Made by a program: the position numbers and the translations under genes. A DNA stretch of 15,617 bases, taken from positions 1-15,617 of the forward strand of contig CAMLFV010000048.1 in NCBI GenBank assembly GCA_946479395.1, read 5' to 3'. Below are positions 1-7,593 of this stretch, in pieces. Numbering within the stretch: position 1 is the first letter of the stretch; each line of letters begins with the position of its first letter. This stretch comes from an uncultured Flavobacterium sp. (GTDB lineage: Bacteria; Bacteroidota; Bacteroidia; Flavobacteriales; Flavobacteriaceae). The notes under the pieces are model-generated. The model made no database searches. It saw only the letters and a program-made list of their open reading frames with translations, and was not told the origin of the DNA.

Positions 1-2
1 CT

Positions 3-509
3 GCAAACATGCCTTACATCACTGAAAGATGGCCAGGTGGAATGTTAACAAACTTTGTTACTATCCGTAAAGCAGTTAAAAAAATGTCTTCTATTGATAA
101 AATGAAGAAAGATGGTACTTTCAACACGCTATCTAAAAAAGAGCGTTTGCAAGTAGATCGTCTTCGTGCTAAATTAGAAAAAAACTTAGGTTCAATCGCT
201 GACATGTCTAGACTTCCAGCTGCATTGTTCGTAGTAGATATCAAAGCTGAGCACATCGCAATAAAAGAAGCACAAAAATTAAACATTCCAGTATTCGCAA
301 TGGTTGATACTAACTCTGATCCACGTGAAGTAGATTACGTTATCCCAGCCAATGACGATGCTTCTAAATCAATTGAGAAAATTTTATCTTTAGTAACTGC
401 TTCTGTTATCGAAGGACTTTCTGAAAGAGGTTCTGAAAAAGAAGTTGAAGTAGCTGAAGAGACTGCTCCTGCTGCTGAAGCTGAAGCTGCTCCTGCAACT
501 GAAGAATAA
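3..509 (+). CDS. rpsB: 30S ribosomal protein uS2 (RpsB), 5'-truncated by the window edge
   Basis: This is a structural protein of the small ribosomal subunit. The frame is open to the window edge (codons GCA AAC precede the first visible ATG at 9), so that ATG is internal and about 90 N-terminal residues are missing compared with E. coli RpsB. Visible family motifs, counting from the ATG at 9, are [11 protein letters not shown] near residues 6-16, [12 protein letters not shown] near 55-66, [14 protein letters not shown] and the signature [10 protein letters not shown] near 96-105. The protein ends in an extension rich in Glu and Ala (about 25 residues after SERGSEKE) that E. coli uS2 lacks. 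tsf follows after 128 nt on the same strand, the usual rpsB-tsf order. Identity is certain; only the start is unknown. Confidence 0.98.
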   Translation, partial: ANMPYITERWPGGMLTNFVTIRKAVKKMSSIDKMKKDGTFNTLSKKERLQVDRLRAKLEKNLGSIADMSRLPAALFVVDIKAEHIAIKEAQKLNIPVFAMVDTNSDPREVDYVIPANDDASKSIEKILSLVTASVIEGLSERGSEKEVEVAEETAPAAEAEAAPATEE

Positions 510-519
510 ATCAAATTTT

Positions 520-606
520 AAATTCCAAAATTTAAATTCCAAAATCCAAAATCAGATTTTTAACCATCTGATAACGTTGGAATTTGGAATTTGAAGATTG
601 GAATTT
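520..606. repeat. Imperfect inverted repeat (AATTCCAAA type) between rpsB and tsf
   Basis: The spacer folds into a long imperfect hairpin. The perfect inner arms are ATCAGAT at 551-557 and ATCTGAT at 566-572 around an 8-nt loop. The outer arms repeat AAATTCCAA on the left (520 onward, 534 onward) and TTGGAATTT on the right (ending at 606). By eye about 25 of 31 outer positions pair. There is no clean T-tract directly after the stem. It could be a dispersed intergenic repeat, an attenuator or processing site that tunes tsf against rpsB, or both. The function is inferred. Confidence 0.6.
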
Positions 607-637
607 TTACTTTTAACATTAAAACAAAAATTATATT

Positions 638-1603
638 ATGGCAACAATTACTGCTGCAGACGTAAATAAATTAAGACAAGCTACAGGTGCCGGAATGATG
701 GACTGTAAAAAAGCTTTAGTTGAAGCTGAAGGAGATTTTGATAAAGCAATCCAAATCTTACGTGAAAAAGGACAAAAAGTTGCTGCTAACCGTTCAGACC
801 GTGAGTCTAGCGAAGGTGCTGCTGTTTCTTTTATCAACGCAGATAACACTAAAGGTGCTATTATTACTTTAAACTGCGAAACTGATTTCGTTGGTAAAAA
901 CGAAGCGTTCGTTGCTTTGGCTAAAGAATTAGTTGAGAAAGCAATCAATTTCGATTCTAAAGAAGCTTTCTTGGCTTCTCAATACAATGATTCAATGACT
1001 GTTGCCGAGAAATTAATCGAGCAAACTGGAGTTATTGGTGAGAAAATCGAAATCGGTGGTTTCGAAATCTTAGAAGGTGCTTTTGTTGGAACGTACGTTC
1101 ACGGAAACAAAATTGCTGCTTTAACAGCTTTATCTTCTAAAATTGATGGTGCAGAATCTTTATCAAAAGATATTTCTATGCAAGTTGCTTCTATGGGTGC
1201 AGAAACATTATCTTACAAAGATTTTGATCCTACATTCGTAGCAAACGAAACAGCTGCACGTATTGCTGTGATCGAAAAAGATAACGAAGAATTAGCGCGT
1301 TTAGGTAAAACATTGAAAAATGTACCTAAATACATTTCTTACGCACAGTTAACTGATGCGGTTTTGGCACAAGCAGAAGAAGATGCTAAAGCAGAATTAA
1401 AAGCAGAAGGTAAACCAGAGCAAATTTGGGATAAAATTTTACCAGGTAAAATCGCTCGTTTTATTTCTGATAACACTACTTTAGATCAGGAAAAAGCGTT
1501 ATTAGACCAAAACTTTATTAAAGACGATTCTAAAAAAGTTGGTGATTACGTTAAAGGACACAATGTTGAAATCGCAGGATTTAAACGTGTATCTTTAGGA
1601 TAA
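638..1603 (+). CDS. tsf: Translation elongation factor Ts
   Basis: EF-Ts is the cytoplasmic guanine-nucleotide exchange factor that regenerates EF-Tu-GTP. The N-terminal UBA-like domain covers about residues 4-43 and carries the family signature KLRQATGAGMMDCKKAL at 11-27. The EF-Tu-contacting TDFV motif is at 82-85 within CETDFVGKNEAF. At 321 residues it is longer than the E. coli protein but fits the longer form usual in Bacteroidetes. The ATG at 638 is supported by the exact fit of the N-terminus; there is no Shine-Dalgarno sequence in the A-rich leader, as is normal in this phylum. It is probably co-transcribed with rpsB and ends at the strong hairpin at 1625-1656. Confidence 0.98.
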   Translation: MATITAADVNKLRQATGAGMMDCKKALVEAEGDFDKAIQILREKGQKVAANRSDRESSEGAAVSFINADNTKGAIITLNCETDFVGKNEAFVALAKELVEKAINFDSKEAFLASQYNDSMTVAEKLIEQTGVIGEKIEIGGFEILEGAFVGTYVHGNKIAALTALSSKIDGAESLSKDISMQVASMGAETLSYKDFDPTFVANETAARIAVIEKDNEELARLGKTLKNVPKYISYAQLTDAVLAQAEEDAKAELKAEGKPEQIWDKILPGKIARFISDNTTLDQEKALLDQNFIKDDSKKVGDYVKGHNVEIAGFKRVSLG

Positions 1604-1624
1604 TTTACAATTTTATTGATACTA

Positions 1625-1656
1625 AAAACCCCAAATTCAAATGAATTTGGGGTTTT
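1625..1656. terminator. Bidirectional intrinsic terminator between tsf and the tlpA-like gene
   Basis: A perfect 14-bp stem (1625-1638 with 1643-1656) closes a 4-nt AAAT loop. The outer A:T pairs supply a T-tract in either direction. It lies 21 nt after the tsf stop and 3 nt after the stop of the convergent thioredoxin gene, so it can end both transcripts. Confidence 0.93.
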
Positions 1657-1659
1657 GTT

Positions 1660-2148
1660 TTATTTGTTATTCTTTATTAAATTTTTTATGGTTTTACGGA
1701 TACTGCTTTTATCAAAACCTACTTCGGTTTTTACAACTTCTCCTTTTTGATTAATAATAATGAATGTTGGAAATGCTGTAATCTTTAAGTTTTTAGAAAT
1801 ATTAGTTACTGTTTTATAGGTAGAGAAATAATTAGTGTTTTTCTTATAAGCATAGTAATCACTTATGTCTTCTTTATCGTCGCTATCATTTATCCCAATA
1901 ATTACCAAATCATTTTTAAATTCTTCCTGTAATTTCATTAAATCGGGAGTTGCTTTTAAACAAGGTAAACAACCACGATACCAAAAATCTAATAAGACCA
2001 CTTTACCTTTTAAATCGGTTAGTTTTACTGTTTTTCCATTGTTTAAAAGAAATTCTTTGGGAGGATTTATACTTGTTTGCGCAATTGCTGTTTCAACAAA
2101 AAAAGCAAAAGTAAAAAGTAGTAAGATGTATTTAAATATTTGTTTCAT
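1660..2148 (-). CDS. Secreted TlpA/ResA-like thioredoxin-fold oxidoreductase
   Basis: This is a thiol-disulfide oxidoreductase expected in the periplasm. A signal peptide covers residues 1-24 (MKQIFKYILLLF... ending AIAQ). The thioredoxin fold follows: LKGKVVLLDFWYRGCLPC holds the CxxC active site at Cys60-Cys63, and the cis-Pro loop TAFPTF has Pro127. At 162 residues it is a minimal AhpC/TSA-TlpA type protein. The start codon is 1 nt from the stop codon of the upstream LolA-like gene at 2150-2953, so the two are surely co-transcribed. In many Bacteroidetes a similar N-terminal domain and a TlpA domain sit in one polypeptide; here each part has its own signal peptide. The substrate is unknown. 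Confidence 0.9.
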   Translation of the reverse strand: MKQIFKYILLLFTFAFFVETAIAQTSINPPKEFLLNNGKTVKLTDLKGKVVLLDFWYRGCLPCLKATPDLMKLQEEFKNDLVIIGINDSDDKEDISDYYAYKKNTNYFSTYKTVTNISKNLKITAFPTFIIINQKGEVVKTEVGFDKSSIRKTIKNLIKNNK

Positions 2149-2149
2149 T

Positions 2150-2953
2150 TTAGTTGTTGATTTGGTTTTTAAAGTTCTTATACAATTCTACAGCGTTAAA
2201 AGGTTTACTTTCATCAATCTTAAAATCGTCGATAGAAAGATTATTATTAATTGCTACATAATTAATCTCGTAATAATTATATTGTTCCATATTTTCCCAG
2301 CGTAGAAAAGAGTAATAGGCAATCGGTAAAAAATCGTTTTTTCTAAAATAATGTTTTTCTACGCTATCTCTTGTGGTATCTTTTTCATCTTTATAGTATA
2401 TATTTAAAACATAAACTGGTTTGCCGTGCAATAGCTCTTCGGTAACGTTAATGCCTTTATAGAATTTTTGTAGAAGTTTACTTCCGTATGATGAAAAATT
2501 ATCTTTTTTACCAAAGTATTTCATTAAAAGCAAATTACTATAGCCATTAACTACAGAATGTTTCATTTTTTTATCGCTGTATATTTTTGGTTTTTCATTT
2601 ATTGTTAAGGAATCAGCTACTCTACTATACCAAAGTACTTTTTCTCCATTGTAAATCCTTTGTCCAAAATATTTATCACCACCTTTTTCGACTTCAAATT
2701 CTACATCGATACTATGATAAGATTTCATTTTATCTTTTGGTATACGGTATAATGAACAAATTGCTGTTGACTGCAAGGTGTCTTTTCGGGCTAAATATTT
2801 ATTAAAGTGTTCAATTTTATAAGTCACTGTGTTTATACTGTTTAATGAAGCATCGACTTGTGATACCAACTCTTTAAGTTCAATTGGTTGCGCAGATAAA
2901 TTAACTGTGAAAAATAGAGTAATTAATGTAAGTAAATGATACTTTTTTCTCAT
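2150..2953 (-). CDS. Secreted LolA-like protein, partner of the downstream TlpA-like thioredoxin
   Basis: I recognise this only at the level of overall shape. An N-terminal signal peptide ends near residue 21 (NLSAQ). The body of about 245 residues alternates charged and aromatic beta-strand-like stretches (KIEHFNKY, YFGQRIYNGEKVLWYSR, KPVYVLNIYYKDEK, YFRKNDFLPIAYYSF), reminiscent of the LolA/LppX-like fold that precedes TlpA domains in many Bacteroidetes proteins. There are no catalytic motifs or lipobox. It is first in a two-gene operon with the thioredoxin and diverges from the TonB receptor at 3020 across 66 nt. A role in binding a lipid or protein partner and handing thiols to the thioredoxin is inference. 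Confidence 0.6.
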   Translation of the reverse strand: MRKKYHLLTLITLFFTVNLSAQPIELKELVSQVDASLNSINTVTYKIEHFNKYLARKDTLQSTAICSLYRIPKDKMKSYHSIDVEFEVEKGGDKYFGQRIYNGEKVLWYSRVADSLTINEKPKIYSDKKMKHSVVNGYSNLLLMKYFGKKDNFSSYGSKLLQKFYKGINVTEELLHGKPVYVLNIYYKDEKDTTRDSVEKHYFRKNDFLPIAYYSFLRWENMEQYNYYEINYVAINNNLSIDDFKIDESKPFNAVELYKNFKNQINN

Positions 2954-3019
2954 AATAAGTTTTTTTAAGTGTTATTGTAACAAAATATTGTCTTTTGATA
3001 CTAATATAAAAAAATATTA

Positions 3020-5401
3020 ATGAAAAACATAATACTTCTATTTGCCTTGTTTTTTGCAGGGTTGATAAACGCTCAAAACATAAAAATTGAAGGAGTTGTA
3101 ACTTTTGAAGGTGAACCTGTTCCCGAAACTTTTATTACCGTTAAAACAGATAAAGTTTACAATGCAACTACAGATGATGAAGGGTATTTCTCTGTCGAAA
3201 TTCCTGAATATGTAACGCAGTACACCATTACTTGGGAACATTCTCAATTTAAGGCGCAAACAAAATCATTAAAATACATCCCGGATCAAAAGTTAGATTT
3301 GCAGTTTACCGAACAGCAAGACGAAGTTTTAGACGCAATCGTAATAGATCAAACCAGTAAAAATATTCGCAGATTTGCAGATAAAACGGTAGTTGACGTG
3401 GAGAATTTGACGGTTTTAAATTCGGGCAGTGTGTTTGATGCTGTTAATAAATTACCCGGAGTTTTGGTTACAGCCAACGGGCAAATTGCGCATAACGGAA
3501 AATTGGCGACTATTTTTTTAGATGGCGAACCAACGGGTATGAGTGGAGATCAGTTGACAAATTTTTTGAAAAACCTTCCGGCAAATACGGTGAAAAGCAT
3601 CGAAATCATTGATCGACCAGGAGCAAAATATAGTGCAACTTTCAACGGAACCATTATCAATGTCATTACCAAATCGGCTAAAATCGAAGGTGTCAGTGGA
3701 AGTTTCATGCAACAGAATTCTGTAAATAGTAAAGTTAAAAATACTACATCGGCACAAATCATGTTCAAAAAGAACAAATTCAGCTGGAACATGAATACCG
3801 GTTACACGCATCACGAGGGCAATACCAATTCGTTAAATGAATTCAGCTACATGAGTAATGGTGTGCCAATTAAAGCACGCGAAAATTACTGGAATAATCA
3901 ATGGTATCAAAATTATTATTTGCGTAATAGCTGGCAATATAAAGTAAGCGATTTAGCCAATTTAACCCTTAAATACAACTTTAATCATACGTACAGCAAA
4001 CCACAAACACACGGTAGTATGTTTAATGCTTTTGGTGAAAATGAAAATGCTTATAAGCAGCAAACACTGGGTAAAAGTAAAAACAATATGCACGAATTGC
4101 AGTTTGTTTATTCGCAAAAGTTAGATACTATTGGAACCAATTTTACACTGACATCGAACACCGAATTCCAGAATAATACAAACAGCAATCAGTTGTTTGT
4201 TGAGGATGAAATGCGATCGACTATTTTGGCTGATAATAATTTTGTGTACAGCCAAACCAAAGCCGATTTTGAAACGCCTTTTAAAGCCGTTAACGGCAAT
4301 TTATCGTTGGGTGCACATTACACGCATTCGGTTTCTACTAATAACGGATCGTACATTTGGGATCAAGCAAGAGCGTATATTCCGTACGATTTTAAATACA
4401 CCAACAAAGCCGCTTACGCAAGTGTATCAAGCAATATTAGTTCGTTAATGATTTCGGCAGGTTTGCGATTAGAAAATCTTACGTATCAGTCCGAAACCGC
4501 TGTCGATTCCTTAAACTTAAAGCAAGATTACACCAATCTTTTTCCTACGGTTACTTTAAAATATCCTGTAATGTCGGGCGTTTATTTAAGTGCGGGTTAC
4601 AGCAAACGTATGAATTTGCCGGGAGCTCAATCTTTCAATCCAAACGTAACTTCGCAAAACAGTTTGTTGGTTTCAAACGCAGGAAATCCCAACCTAAAAC
4701 CAGAAATCAGTCATAACATGAATGCTACGTTAACGGTGTTCGATTATATTTATTTCAGTTACAATCTATCTAAAATGCCCAATCAAAATGTGGTGTTTTA
4801 TGAAATCACTCCGAATGGTACGCTGGAATCTAAATCCCATAATATCGAAAACGGAATTTCGCAAAGTTTCAATATGGGTGTTCCAATTCCTTATGCCATG
4901 TTTACCAAAGGAATTAAAAACATGATTAACGATAGAAACGGATTGAATATTGATGAATTATCGTTTACCTATTTAAATGCAGGATATTTTAAAACCACGT
5001 ATGATGATGTGATTCCGAATCGATTTCAAAAAGGAGCGTTCTATATTTTTACTTATTCACAGTTTTATTTAGGAAACAATTCACGCGTTTTTGTTACGTA
5101 TTATAACATGTTTAAAGGGGTGATGAATTTATACGAACTAAATAAACCGGCACAAAATTTAAGTATTACCTTTAATAAAAAGTTTTGGGATAATAAGCTG
5201 AATGTAAATATTGGGGTTGATAATGTATTGAATACCGATGGTTTTGATGTGAATGTTTTTGGAAATGGTTTGCAAATGCGTACCGAAACTTTGAACGAAC
5301 GCCGTATGTTTAAAGTGGGATTAACCTTTAACTTTGGGTCGTTTAAAGATCAAAACCAACAGATGTTTCCACAGGGAACACCACTTTTTAAAACGAATTA
5401 G
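3020..5401 (+). CDS. TonB-dependent receptor / outer-membrane beta-barrel family protein
   Basis: This is an outer-membrane transporter-like protein of 793 residues. The signal peptide is residues 1-18 (cut before Gln19). A carboxypeptidase-regulatory-like beta domain spans about 20-105 (IKIEGVVTFEGEPVPETFITVKT). A plug-like domain spans about 120-225, with DAVNKLPGVLV, LDGEPTGMS and SIEIIDRPGAKYSATFNGTIINVITKS. The rest is a repetitive aromatic-rich beta-barrel ending near LTFNFGSF, followed by a short tail ending FKTN. This layout matches the OMP_b-brl_3 family rather than SusC. No riboswitch or Fur-like site is evident in the 66-nt divergent spacer. Its cargo cannot be read from the sequence. 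tag starts 2 nt after its stop. Confidence 0.9.
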   Translation: MKNIILLFALFFAGLINAQNIKIEGVVTFEGEPVPETFITVKTDKVYNATTDDEGYFSVEIPEYVTQYTITWEHSQFKAQTKSLKYIPDQKLDLQFTEQQDEVLDAIVIDQTSKNIRRFADKTVVDVENLTVLNSGSVFDAVNKLPGVLVTANGQIAHNGKLATIFLDGEPTGMSGDQLTNFLKNLPANTVKSIEIIDRPGAKYSATFNGTIINVITKSAKIEGVSGSFMQQNSVNSKVKNTTSAQIMFKKNKFSWNMNTGYTHHEGNTNSLNEFSYMSNGVPIKARENYWNNQWYQNYYLRNSWQYKVSDLANLTLKYNFNHTYSKPQTHGSMFNAFGENENAYKQQTLGKSKNNMHELQFVYSQKLDTIGTNFTLTSNTEFQNNTNSNQLFVEDEMRSTILADNNFVYSQTKADFETPFKAVNGNLSLGAHYTHSVSTNNGSYIWDQARAYIPYDFKYTNKAAYASVSSNISSLMISAGLRLENLTYQSETAVDSLNLKQDYTNLFPTVTLKYPVMSGVYLSAGYSKRMNLPGAQSFNPNVTSQNSLLVSNAGNPNLKPEISHNMNATLTVFDYIYFSYNLSKMPNQNVVFYEITPNGTLESKSHNIENGISQSFNMGVPIPYAMFTKGIKNMINDRNGLNIDELSFTYLNAGYFKTTYDDVIPNRFQKGAFYIFTYSQFYLGNNSRVFVTYYNMFKGVMNLYELNKPAQNLSITFNKKFWDNKLNVNIGVDNVLNTDGFDVNVFGNGLQMRTETLNERRMFKVGLTFNFGSFKDQNQQMFPQGTPLFKTN

Positions 5402-5403
5402 TT

Positions 5404-5964
5404 ATGGAAAAAATAAGATGTAATTGGGTTTCTAACGATGAACTGTATATAAAATATCATGACGAAGAATGGGGAAAACCTGTTTATGATGACAACGTTT
5501 TGTTTGAATTTTTAGTATTGGAATCTTTTCAGGCGGGTTTAAGCTGGATTACGATTTTAAAGAAGCGTGAGAATTTCCGTAAAGCTTTTGATAAATTTAA
5601 CGACAAAAAAATCGTAAAATACAACGATGCCAAAATCGACGAATTGTTGCAAAACGAAGGTATTATTCGTCATCGCGGTAAAATTGAAGCTACCATAAAC
5701 AATGCACGAGTTTTTCAGGAAATTCAAAAAGAATTTGGTTCCTTCTCTAACTATTTATGGAAATACGTTAACGGAAAACCGATTGATAATAAACTAAAAA
5801 GTATTAAAGAAGCCGTTGCAAAAACCGAAATATCTGATGCGTTGGCTAAAGATTTAAAAAAGCGCGGCTTTAAATTTATGGGGTCAACCACCGTTTATGC
5901 TTTTATGCAGGCTGTTGGCATGGTAAACGATCATGTGACTTCATGTTTTTGTTATAAAAATTAA
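5404..5964 (+). CDS. tag: DNA-3-methyladenine glycosylase I
   Basis: Tag removes 3-methyladenine from alkylated DNA, the first step of base excision repair. The whole 186-residue protein aligns with E. coli Tag: RCNWVSNDELYIKYHDEEWG at the N-terminus, ESFQAGLSWITILKKRENFRKAF, EGIIRHRGKI at 85-94, and KKRGFKFMGSTT near the end. The zinc ligands are all present (Cys6, His19, His177, Cys181), and Glu40 corresponds to the catalytic-pocket Glu38 of E. coli. Only 2 nt separate it from the preceding receptor gene, so it shares that transcript. A terminator follows at 5980. Confidence 0.97.
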   Translation: MEKIRCNWVSNDELYIKYHDEEWGKPVYDDNVLFEFLVLESFQAGLSWITILKKRENFRKAFDKFNDKKIVKYNDAKIDELLQNEGIIRHRGKIEATINNARVFQEIQKEFGSFSNYLWKYVNGKPIDNKLKSIKEAVAKTEISDALAKDLKKRGFKFMGSTTVYAFMQAVGMVNDHVTSCFCYKN

Positions 5965-5979
5965 ATGTTTTCAACCGAT

Positions 5980-6016
5980 AAAAATGAGTGACTAGGTATT
6001 CATTTTTTATTTTTTA
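5980..6016 (+). terminator. Intrinsic terminator after tag
   Basis: The arms AAAAATGAGT (5980-5989) and ATTCATTTTT (5998-6007) form a 10-bp stem with one G-U pair and an 8-nt loop, followed by a further T-rich run to about 6016. It lies 15 nt after the tag stop and 17 nt before the end of the convergent aat gene. Confidence 0.8.
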
Positions 6017-6032
6017 TGAAATTAATCTGTAG

Positions 6033-6695
6033 CTAATTATCTTCGTAAACAACCTGTACTTTCTTATTCAAAATTTGCATAAACAAATCGCGTGGAATTT
6101 CCTCGCAACCTAATTGCGCCAAATAATCATTGTAAACCTGACAGTCAATTAGCTGGTAATTTTCTGCTTTTAATTTATTGGTCAAATGTATAAAAGCTAT
6201 TTTTGAAGCGTTTGATACTCTAGAAAACATACTTTCGCCACAAAAAATATGTCCTAAATCAATACCGTACAAACCGCCAACTAATTCATTATCTTGCCAA
6301 ACTTCAACCGATTTTGCATAACCCAGTTCGTGTAATTTGGTGTAAGCTTCCAACATTTCATCGGTAATCCAAGTACCTAATTGTCCGTTACGTTTGGTCT
6401 GCTGACAGTTAGTGATCACATCTTTAAAAACAGTATTGAATGTTACTTTAAAGATATTTCTATTGATGATATTTCGAGTAGATTTTGATATCTTCAACTG
6501 ATTTAAAAACAAAACCATTCGTTCTTCGGGCGCAAACCACGTAATTTCTTCCCCATCTTCAAACCAAGGGAAAATTCCGCTTTTGTAAGCAAGTATCAGT
6601 CGTTCGGTTGATAAATCGCCACCAAAGGCAACAATGCCCGACGAATGGGCGGTTTCAACATTAGGAAAATAGAGTTCTTTGGTAAGTTTGTACAT
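6033..6695 (-). CDS. aat: Leucyl/phenylalanyl-tRNA-protein transferase
   Basis: Aat transfers Leu or Phe from aminoacyl-tRNA to proteins with N-terminal Arg or Lys, marking them for ClpS-ClpAP degradation (N-degron pathway). Starting at the ATG at 6695 gives 220 residues beginning MYKLTKELYFP, the normal family start. Motifs are GGDLS (25-29), YKSGIFPWF (37-45), GTWIT (107-111), the GNAT-like core VGGLYGIDLGHIFCGESMFS (139-158), SNASK (161-165) and DCQ (184-186). The frame stays open to a GTG at 6737, but those 14 extra residues are read from repeat DNA (ACCACATAG copies) and are rejected. It is monocistronic and convergent with tag. Confidence 0.96.
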   Translation of the reverse strand: MYKLTKELYFPNVETAHSSGIVAFGGDLSTERLILAYKSGIFPWFEDGEEITWFAPEERMVLFLNQLKISKSTRNIINRNIFKVTFNTVFKDVITNCQQTKRNGQLGTWITDEMLEAYTKLHELGYAKSVEVWQDNELVGGLYGIDLGHIFCGESMFSRVSNASKIAFIHLTNKLKAENYQLIDCQVYNDYLAQLGCEEIPRDLFMQILNKKVQVVYEDN

Positions 6696-6710
6696 TTTAT
6701 GATATTTGAA

Positions 6711-7022
6711 ACCACATAGCCACATAGCTTTTACCACAGATTCACAGATGTATATTTAATAATTAACTTAAACCGTTGGATGTAATTCAAAATAAATAAA
6801 AATTAACAACATTGGCGAATAGAATTAAAACTAATTGTTAAAGATAGAATAGAAAATTTTATGATTTTTCATATAGTTTGCTATGCGAAAAGTAAAACGT
6901 CTGTCATAATCTTTTAAAACATAAGAAAAATCTATGTTTCTATGTGGTGAATTCTTTGTAAGATTTTTTAAATTAAAATCTGTGAATCTGTGGTTTTTAA
7001 GATGCTTAAATTTCTTTGTGGT
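6711..7022. repeat. Repeat-rich non-coding spacer with ACCACATAG / ACCACAGATT inverted copies
   Basis: No gene is visible between 6696 and 7086. The left side holds accacatagccacatag (6711-6727) and accacagattcacagat (6733-6749). The right side holds their reverse complements: ctatgtttctatgtggt (6932-6948, two mismatches) and atctgtgaatctgtggt (6978-6994, perfect 17-bp match). A third form, ctttgtggt, is at 7014-7022. The order is A-B...A'-B', so this is a mosaic of inverted copies, not one nested palindrome. The interior is plain AT-rich DNA with no ORF. Related copies lie at 9765 and 15425. Confidence 0.8.
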
Positions 7023-7031
7023 TATAAATTA

Positions 7032-7061
7032 AAAAATCCCGATTACAAAGTAATCAGGATT
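7032..7061 (-). terminator. Intrinsic terminator after the DUF3127 gene
   Basis: Stem 7035-7046 with 7050-7061 has 12 bp including one G-U pair on the minus-strand RNA, a 3-nt loop, and then a T-run on the minus strand (A-run at 7030-7036 on the plus strand). It lies 25 nt past the stop of the minus-strand gene ending at 7087. Confidence 0.85.
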
Positions 7062-7086
7062 CAAAATTATCGTTTTTCTTTCAATA

Positions 7087-7590
7087 TTAAAAAGGCAAAT
7101 CGTCTTCTGCTTCTTGATTTTGATTAAAATTCGGAGCAGGAGGAAAACCTGAATTGTTATTGTTTGCATAACCGCCACCTTGGTTTTCAAACGGATTTGG
7201 TTGCCCGTATCCTTGACTTTGTTGTGGTTGTTGGTTATAACCTTGTTGCGGTTGACCGTAACCACCACCTTGTGGAGCACCATAACCTTGTTGTGGTTGG
7301 TTGTAGCCTTGTTGCGCTTGTGGGCGATCGATTCTCCAACCTTGGATCGAGTTAAAATAACGTGTTTCTCCTTGCGGATTAACCCATTCTCTACCGCGTA
7401 AATTAATACCAACACGAACTTGTTCGCCTGGTTGAAAACTGTTTAATAAATCGCATTTATCTTGTGTGAATTCGATTAAAATATGTTGCGGATATTGCTC
7501 TTCGGTTGTTATAACCACTTCTCTTTTTCTAAACGTTGGACTTACATCTTGTACAGGACCAACCATTTTAATTCTTCCTAAAACTTCCAT
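7087..7590 (-). CDS. DUF3127 protein: small OB-like domain, Q/G/Y-rich linker and SSB-like acidic tail
   Basis: The N-terminal ~92 residues match DUF3127, a Bacteroidetes family: MEVLGRIKMVGPVQDVSPTF, KREVVITTEEQYPQHILIEF and INLRGREWVNPQGETRYFN. The segment lengths suggest a small beta-barrel; an OB fold is my inference. Residues about 93-158 are a low-complexity linker of QGYGQP/QQGYNQ repeats. The last residues, EAEDDLPF, copy the acidic tip of bacterial single-strand binding proteins (DDDIPF in E. coli) that docks repair and replication enzymes. A role in single-stranded DNA or nucleic-acid metabolism is therefore plausible but unproven. It is not canonical Ssb, because the Ssb core motifs are absent. 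It starts 3 nt after the stop of the flavin reductase-like gene, in an operon. Confidence 0.9.
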   Translation of the reverse strand: MEVLGRIKMVGPVQDVSPTFRKREVVITTEEQYPQHILIEFTQDKCDLLNSFQPGEQVRVGINLRGREWVNPQGETRYFNSIQGWRIDRPQAQQGYNQPQQGYGAPQGGGYGQPQQGYNQQPQQSQGYGQPNPFENQGGGYANNNNSGFPPAPNFNQNQEAEDDLPF

Positions 7591-7593
7591 TTG

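Noticed and set aside
1865..2305. Plus-strand 146-codon frame opposite the TlpA and LolA-like genes
   Set aside because: It is an antisense shadow of two well-supported minus-strand genes and has no recognisable features.
2954..3019. Divergent promoters between the LolA-like gene and the TonB receptor
   Set aside because: No convincing TTG-N19-TAnnTTTG match was found on either strand in the 66-nt spacer, so no promoter is called.
7029..7415. Minus-strand 128-codon frame overlapping the DUF3127 gene
   Set aside because: It is a shadow of the repetitive Q/G-rich linker read in another frame; it has no domain and lies over the terminator and the coding region.
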